In this document: piece by piece, positions 8,542 through 12,728 of the stretch | Layout of the letters: each line of letters opens with the position of its first letter | Numbering within the stretch: the first letter of the stretch is position 1 | NCBI GenBank assembly: GCA_900549445.1 | Contig: UROS01000060.1 | Coordinates: 1 to 12,728 of the forward strand | DNA: 12,728 nt | Direction of reading: 5' to 3' | Origin: an uncultured Porphyromonadaceae bacterium | GTDB lineage: Bacteria > Bacteroidota > Bacteroidia > Bacteroidales > Muribaculaceae | The notes under the pieces: model-generated | What the model was told of the DNA's origin: nothing | The model's input: the letters and a program-made list of their open reading frames with translations, nothing else | The model's database searches: none | Program-made: the position numbers and the translations under genes

Positions 8542-9876
8542 TTAGCGGCGTTCGAAGAAGTCTTCGGAGGTGAAAAACCTTACTATTCCGAACGACAGGG
8601 CGGCAGTAAGCGTAATCGGCAGCACGAGCGTATACGAGGCCGTAATCTCCAGTACGAGGAATATAGCCATCAGCGGTGCTCGGATGGCTCCAGCCATCAC
8701 TCCCGCCATCCCCATTAGAGCCATAGGGCCAGGCGGCAGACTGAGGCCGATGAGATTGTTTGCTACGGTTGCAAAAAGCAATCCCGCCACGCTCCCGGCA
8801 AAGAGCGTAGGGGCAAAATCTCCCGCCACGCCTCCGGTATTTGTGGCCGAAGTGGCCGCACACTTCACCAGCAGTATGCCGGCCGCCACAACAGCGATTC
8901 CCCACGCTGAATCGGTAATGCCGAACAGTGCTCCCGAAAGAATCTGCGAGCCGTGACCGTTGATAATCTTGTCTATTATCCCGTAGCCCTCGCCGTAAAG
9001 AGCCGGAAAAAGAAACAGGCACACGCCGAGGCCCGCACCAGCCGCCAATGACCTTACCAACGGGTGCCGCATCTTATCAAGCCATGTCTCTACCTTTTTC
9101 ATTATATAGCTGTAATACAGCGAATAGAAGCCGCAGAATATACCCAGTATCAAGGCATCTATAATCAATGTGGTGTTGAGTGTGGCCGAAGAAGCGAATG
9201 CAAGGTCAATAGTGAATCCCGACAGCGAGTAGGCGGTCAGCGCCGAAGTCAGGCATGCCACTAACAGCGCTATCACCCCGGAAACAGTAAGCGGAAGCCG
9301 CATCACCTCGATAGTAAACAGCATCCCGCCTATCGGGGCCTTGAATATGCCGGCAATGCCCGCACCCGCACCCGCGCCCGCGAGAATCATGACCATCTGC
9401 GGCGACATCCGCCATGCCTGACCGATGTTGCTTCCTATGCCCGCTCCTGTGGCTGCGATAGGCCCCTCGGAGCCTGCTGATCCGCCGAATCCGAGAGTGA
9501 AGGTGCTCGCTATGAAAGGCGAGAAGCACCAGTAGCCTCCGAGTTTATAATCGCCCCCCCTGAATATTTTTATTATCCGGCTTATGCCGTGGTTTATCTG
9601 GCGTCCCAAAACATATTTCTGAAACACACCTGCGAGAAAAAGTCCCGCAACAGGTATAAGCAGAAACCACCAGTCGGATCCCGACTCATGGAAACTCGTT
9701 GTGAGAAACCGCGAGACGATTCCGATTACCCTTTTGAGCAGAAAAGCAATGACGCCGGTAAGCAATCCTGTTGCAAAGGCGAGTATGAACATCAGCGGTG
9801 TCTCGCCGACACTGCCGCGCACCTTTTCAATCAAAGAGCCTGCTTTTGCTTTTATCGCCTCGTAGACAGATGTCAT
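8542..9876 (-). CDS. CLC-family chloride channel/transporter, 444 aa
   Basis: Inner-membrane anion channel or antiporter; almost the whole length is hydrophobic helices, and the size is normal for a bacterial CLC without CBS domains. The GxEGP signature is at 135-139 (GSEGP), with E137 in the position of the gating glutamate of E. coli ClC-ec1. KAPIGGMLFTIEVM (179-192) matches the segment bearing the ClC-ec1 proton-path glutamate. GGVAGDFAP (348-356) matches the GGIFAP region, and Y415 in SYTLVLP matches the chloride-coordinating tyrosine. Two departures stand out: the proton-path glutamate (E203 in ClC-ec1) aligns with V191, and the GSGIP motif appears as NHGIS (95-99). Family membership is secure; whether it is a channel or a proton-coupled exchanger is open. 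It lies 81 bp downstream of the glucosaminidase gene on the same strand with no clear TAnnTTTG box in the gap, so co-transcription is likely. Confidence 0.93.
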   Translation of the reverse strand: MTSVYEAIKAKAGSLIEKVRGSVGETPLMFILAFATGLLTGVIAFLLKRVIGIVSRFLTTSFHESGSDWWFLLIPVAGLFLAGVFQKYVLGRQINHGISRIIKIFRGGDYKLGGYWCFSPFIASTFTLGFGGSAGSEGPIAATGAGIGSNIGQAWRMSPQMVMILAGAGAGAGIAGIFKAPIGGMLFTIEVMRLPLTVSGVIALLVACLTSALTAYSLSGFTIDLAFASSATLNTTLIIDALILGIFCGFYSLYYSYIMKKVETWLDKMRHPLVRSLAAGAGLGVCLFLFPALYGEGYGIIDKIINGHGSQILSGALFGITDSAWGIAVVAAGILLVKCAATSATNTGGVAGDFAPTLFAGSVAGLLFATVANNLIGLSLPPGPMALMGMAGVMAGAIRAPLMAIFLVLEITASYTLVLPITLTAALSFGIVRFFTSEDFFERR

Positions 9877-9957
9877 TTCGTGATTAGTCCGGACTTTGAC
9901 CGGCCATAACCTAAAAACAAACTTCCGCCGAAATGAGTTCAGGCACTGAAAAAGACT

Positions 9958-10569
9958 CTATAAATCCGGAATATCCACCTCTATGCGCATTACCTCCTTG
10001 CCCGACGCTATCGTATTGTCGATTCTGAAATCGGCGAGGGCGTTGTAGATTTTCAATATATCTCTGCCGTAGGTATTGTTCATTGCCCATTTGCCCGACA
10101 GAGCCTCCCATGTCGGAGCGCAGCCGCGGCTCACCAGACCGAAGCGCGGGTCGAGAATTGTCTCCCCCTCCGGAATATCCGAGTCGGTAGCGTATGCATA
10201 AAGATGCTGGATCATAGCGGTGACTCCCTCACGGATGCTGCCGAAACTGCACCCGCGGTGTCCCCGTTTCCTCACGCCCAGACCGCAATAGTTATGGTCG
10301 GCAGCGCGCATTGCCGTCCCGTTGTCGAAACGGAACCAGCCGGTCTCTATAATGGCCTGGCACATTGCTATGTCGCCCCGAATTCCGTAGAGTGAGCCGA
10401 TTTCATAAAAGGCTTCGGCAGTTTCTCTCGGGAAATCGCGGTTGTGGCGGTAAACGAACTGCCACATCTGTTCCGGGCCGACCATAGGCGTCCCTTCTAT
10501 GGGAGTCTCGCACAGTAGCGCCGGCGCGGACAACAGAAACAAAAGCAGACAGAGAAGTTTTTTCGTCAT
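9958..10569 (-). CDS. Exported glucosaminidase-domain peptidoglycan hydrolase, 203 aa
   Basis: Predicted N-acetylglucosaminidase of the PF01832 type, cleaving peptidoglycan glycan strands outside the inner membrane. MTKKLLCLLLFLLSAPALLC is a signal peptide. The core motif AMCQAIIETGWF (68-79) carries the expected catalytic glutamate, E75, followed by the family features DHNYCGLGV (91-99) and KWAMNNTYGRDILKIY. Nothing else is attached: no LysM or SH3 domain, so it is a minimal enzyme. The frame could start ten codons earlier at 10599, but a complete promoter lies between the two ATGs (TACCTTTG at 10590-10583), so the inner ATG at 10569 is the start. The leader is then only about 7 nt. Cys20 is not in a normal lipobox (ALLC), so a lipoprotein is possible but unproven. 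The neighbouring CLC gene probably shares its transcript. Confidence 0.87.
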   Translation of the reverse strand: MTKKLLCLLLFLLSAPALLCETPIEGTPMVGPEQMWQFVYRHNRDFPRETAEAFYEIGSLYGIRGDIAMCQAIIETGWFRFDNGTAMRAADHNYCGLGVRKRGHRGCSFGSIREGVTAMIQHLYAYATDSDIPEGETILDPRFGLVSRGCAPTWEALSGKWAMNNTYGRDILKIYNALADFRIDNTIASGKEVMRIEVDIPDL

Positions 10570-10582
10570 ATTACTGGGTCTG

Positions 10583-10613
10583 CAAAGGTAAAAAATCATA
10601 TCATTACAACAAA
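10583..10613 (-). promoter_or_regulatory. Full -33/-7 promoter of the glucosaminidase (and probably CLC) gene
   Basis: On the minus strand TTTG (10613-10610) is followed by exactly 19 nt and then TACCTTTG (10590-10583). This is the complete Bacteroidetes housekeeping promoter pattern. Its position rules out the upstream ATG at 10599 as the start codon. Confidence 0.75.
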
Positions 10614-10672
10614 ATATGTACTCTGTCTGATTTATTATTTAACACTTTAACTCAGCTTTTTCCAAAGGAAAA

Positions 10673-10725
10673 CGACATTATCGCAACGCTTTCCAGGTAT
10701 TCCTGTATTATCTTTGCAGAAAATT
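10673..10725 (+). promoter_or_regulatory. Promoter block of the small-protein/CotH unit, matching 166-218
   Basis: TATCTTTG at 10709-10716 is an exact -7 box; no TTTG lies 19 nt upstream. The upstream element starting CGACATTATCGCAA at 10673 ends 22 nt before the box, just upstream of or overlapping the -33 position. The whole block agrees at 44 of 53 positions with the minus-strand block 218-166. Transcription would start near 10722. A perfect 6-bp inverted repeat, TTTTCC-AAA-GGAAAA, lies immediately upstream (10658-10672). Confidence 0.7.
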
Positions 10726-10770
10726 CATATATTATTCATATTTTTGCAAGTAATGAAATATATTTTTCTT

Positions 10771-11277
10771 ATGAAAATGAAAACACCGCAAATCCCTGTC
10801 AGGGTCTTTCTCACATTATGCCTGTCGTTATTTTTCTCCGCGGCTCCGCTTCTTAGGGCACAAAACTCCGGAAAGACGCTAACGGTCAGTTTCGCCGACA
10901 ACTCAAAGCTATATGTTACCGTTTCCGATGACCTTATCCTGAGTTTCGATGGCAGGCAAATGGAAATCAGAAAGGAAAATGAAAACCCGCAGACATATCA
11001 GATCAGCGACGTAAGAAGTTTTGCCTATAACAATACAGAAAGCTCGGTATCCGCTCCCGGCCGCGATGATTCCGAACCGGTTGTGAATTTCGGAGCGGAG
11101 GGAATATCCATCTCTTTTTCCGGACAACATTCATACCGCCTGATCAGCATCGACGGTACCGTTCTGCAGCAACAGAATTTCAGCGACTCATGCTTAATTG
11201 ATGCCGGATCACTTTACGCCGGCGGCACAGCCATATTGCAGATCGACGGTAACAAATCACTAAAATTCATTAAGTAA
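10771..11277 (+). CDS. Small exported protein with a T9SS-like C-terminal segment, 168 aa
   Basis: I do not know a named family for this protein. From the ATG at 10771 it has a signal peptide (cleavage probably after RAQ, residue 31). A short beta-rich module follows at about 37-87, starting LTVSFADN and ending TYQISDVRSFAYN; this resembles the short repeated segment ending in a polar-x-x-IDSI-F pattern found near the N-termini of many Bacteroidales exported proteins. The last 65 residues (SYRLISIDGTVLQQQNF ... GGTAILQI ... KSLKFIK) resemble the strand pattern of a T9SS type A sorting domain but lack its PNP motif. ATGs at 10753 and 10777 are also possible starts. An upstream TTG at 10714 overlaps the -7 box and cannot be the start. 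The stop codon touches the ATG of the CotH gene, so translation is probably coupled. The function is unknown, perhaps a partner of the CotH protein. Confidence 0.75.
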   Translation: MKMKTPQIPVRVFLTLCLSLFFSAAPLLRAQNSGKTLTVSFADNSKLYVTVSDDLILSFDGRQMEIRKENENPQTYQISDVRSFAYNNTESSVSAPGRDDSEPVVNFGAEGISISFSGQHSYRLISIDGTVLQQQNFSDSCLIDAGSLYAGGTAILQIDGNKSLKFIK

Positions 11278-12728
11278 ATGAACAGAATTTTCCTCTCTAT
11301 ATTAACGGCCGCAGCCGGCGTCCTCTCCTCATATTCCTCCGACCCTCAGATGTTCATATACCGCAACGACAACGGTTTCAACGCCACGCATCTCAGCGCA
11401 GGAGTTACGGTTACCCACTCTGTCTCCGACAATCCGACGATGCGTCTGCTCGACGAAGACGGTCAGGAGACCCTTATACCCGTTTCAGCCATAGATTCCT
11501 GCGTGATACGCCTTACCGACATCCCCACCCTCCGTTTCACCTTACCCGGCTATCCCGAGGCCGACGGCGTCTGGAGCAAGACTGACTACGTGGATGCAAT
11601 CCTTGATATCGAAGGCAACGGATACTGCGAGGATGCCGAAGATCTGACTCTGTCGCTGCGCGGACGCGGAAATTCAACGTGGGGAATGGCAAAAAAGCCG
11701 ATGCGTATGAAATTCGCGAAGAAAGTGTCGCTTTTCGGCCTTGCTAAACAAAAAAACTACGTGCTCCTCGCAAACTATATCGACGATTCCCTGATGAAAA
11801 ACGCAATCGGACTATGGCTTGCACGACGTCTCGGAGTTCCTTATGCCAACCACACCGTTCCCGTCAACGTGGTAATCAACGGCCGTCACCGTGGCTCCTA
11901 CCTCCTTACAGAGAAAGTAGGCATCAACGCCGGCAGTGTCGACATCGACGAAGAGTCGGGCATTCTTTTTGAACTGAGCGTTGAATATGACGAACCTTAC
12001 AAATTCCGCTCCGAACTCTGGAATCTTCCGGTAATGGTGAAAGATCCCGACTTCGGCGAACTTGCCGAAGATAATCCCGAAGGTCCTGCGCCGGACGAGA
12101 GACTCGGACTGTGGCAGGCCGACTTCAATTATGCGACGCGCCTTGCCAACGGAGCAAAAGGTTCGGAAGCGTTCGACCTCAACAGCTTTGCGCGGGGTAT
12201 TCTCCTTTATCAGATTTGCCTTAACAGTGAAATAGGATTTCCCAAAAGCTTCTACATCCACAAAGAACGCATGGGAAAAGAATCCCTTTACAAATTCGGA
12301 CCGGCCTGGGATTTCGACGTCACGTTTGATTTTCCGCAATTAAAAGACGACGGCAACTATGAGGCTCGGAAGCCTCAGAACGGATTGTGGCTCAACCCGC
12401 TGCTTGAGGCCATAACCAACGACCCGCGCTACCTCCCCCTTTACAGAACACTTCTTGAAAAGTTTGCCGACGAAGATCTGCCCGAACTTCTCAAGTTTAT
12501 ACGCGAATATGCAGCCGAAATAGAGCCGAGCGCAAAAATGGATGCCGTAGTCTGGCCCGAAACGTACTCTGCCAACTGGTATCTGCGCCGTCCGGCCTCC
12601 GATGTCAGACAACGGGCCGAGCAGCTATGCCAGTGGATAACCGACCGAATCGACTATCTTCTCGAAGAGGCAGATAAGAGGTTGTTTAATAACAAATGTG
12701 AAGCCGGAGTGGATGGATTTTTGCGCTA
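11278..12728 (+). CDS. CotH kinase family exported protein (3' end beyond window)
   Basis: Predicted member of the CotH family (PF08757), protein kinases with an atypical fold named for Bacillus spore-coat CotH; targets in Bacteroidetes are not established. The frame is open for 483 codons with no stop before the right edge. Residues 1 to about 20 are a signal peptide without a lipobox cysteine. Residues 25-90 form a short module with DEDGQETLIPVSAIDS (59-74), resembling the module in the upstream small protein. The CotH domain follows: RGRGNSTWGMAKKPMRMKF (128-146), NYVLLANYIDDSLMKN (160-175), GSYLLTEKV (206-214) and WDFDVTF (344-350), whose D345 and D347 fit the family's metal-binding acidic residues. 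All key motifs are present, so the domain looks active. It starts directly after the TAA of the small-protein gene and has no promoter of its own. Confidence 0.9.
   Translation, partial: MNRIFLSILTAAAGVLSSYSSDPQMFIYRNDNGFNATHLSAGVTVTHSVSDNPTMRLLDEDGQETLIPVSAIDSCVIRLTDIPTLRFTLPGYPEADGVWSKTDYVDAILDIEGNGYCEDAEDLTLSLRGRGNSTWGMAKKPMRMKFAKKVSLFGLAKQKNYVLLANYIDDSLMKNAIGLWLARRLGVPYANHTVPVNVVINGRHRGSYLLTEKVGINAGSVDIDEESGILFELSVEYDEPYKFRSELWNLPVMVKDPDFGELAEDNPEGPAPDERLGLWQADFNYATRLANGAKGSEAFDLNSFARGILLYQICLNSEIGFPKSFYIHKERMGKESLYKFGPAWDFDVTFDFPQLKDDGNYEARKPQNGLWLNPLLEAITNDPRYLPLYRTLLEKFADEDLPELLKFIREYAAEIEPSAKMDAVVWPETYSANWYLRRPASDVRQRAEQLCQWITDRIDYLLEEADKRLFNNKCEAGVDGFLR

Noticed and set aside
9889..9896. 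Short palindrome GTCCGGAC upstream of the CLC start
   Set aside because: Eight bases with no repeat elsewhere in the gap and no T run; too short to call an operator or terminator.
10678..10686. TTATCGCAA as a possible DnaA box or origin element (also at 213-205 on the minus strand)
   Set aside because: Only 6 of 9 positions match TTATCCACA, there is one copy at each site, and the fixed distance to a -7 box fits a promoter element better.
10714..10770. TTG at 10714 as the start of the small-protein gene
   Set aside because: The TTG lies inside the -7 box TATCTTTG, upstream of any transcript start. The signal peptide is complete from the ATG at 10771.
1..12728. CRISPR arrays, tRNA or rRNA genes, insertion sequences, attachment sites
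   Set aside because: No repeat-spacer array of CRISPR length, no cloverleaf or conserved rRNA segments, and no transposase or integrase motifs were seen on either strand.

Overview
The window looks like a chromosomal segment of a Bacteroidales bacterium. A gut family such as Muribaculaceae is plausible, but the family is inference. The signs are Bacteroidetes-type -7 promoter boxes (TAnnTTTG) in front of four transcription units, start codons without Shine-Dalgarno sequences, a very large secreted protein ending in a type IX secretion (T9SS) type A sorting domain, and a CotH-family gene preceded by a small secreted protein. Coding DNA prefers G/C third positions, while the gaps between genes are AT-rich. 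I see no rRNA, tRNA, CRISPR array, insertion sequence or phage gene.

Layout. (1) 1-151, minus strand: the first 50 codons of an unrecognised gene running off the left edge, with its promoter at 166-218. (2) 152-613: a divergent intergenic region holding that promoter, an array of ACAGGAG motifs spaced 16-17 bp apart, the promoter of the next gene and two small hairpins in its leader. (3) 614-8446, plus strand: a 2610-residue modular subtilisin-like (S8) protease with a signal peptide, a complete catalytic triad, an FN3 domain, a long series of Ig-like and jelly-roll-like modules and a T9SS sorting domain. (4) 8468-8500: a strong hairpin terminator between convergent genes. (5) 8542-9876, minus: a CLC-family chloride channel or transporter. 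(6) 9958-10569, minus: a secreted glucosaminidase-family peptidoglycan hydrolase with its own promoter, probably read into the CLC gene. (7) 10771-11277 and 11278 to the right edge, plus: a small exported protein directly abutting a CotH kinase family protein that is cut by the window edge.

How it fits together. Most products act at or outside the cell envelope: a T9SS-exported protease, a wall hydrolase, an inner-membrane chloride protein and two exported proteins of the CotH unit. The most unexpected signal is a 53-bp promoter block in front of the small-protein/CotH unit that recurs, 44/53 identical with no gaps, in front of the unrelated gene at the left edge. This suggests that the two units share a regulator, or that a promoter-bearing repeat has been copied.
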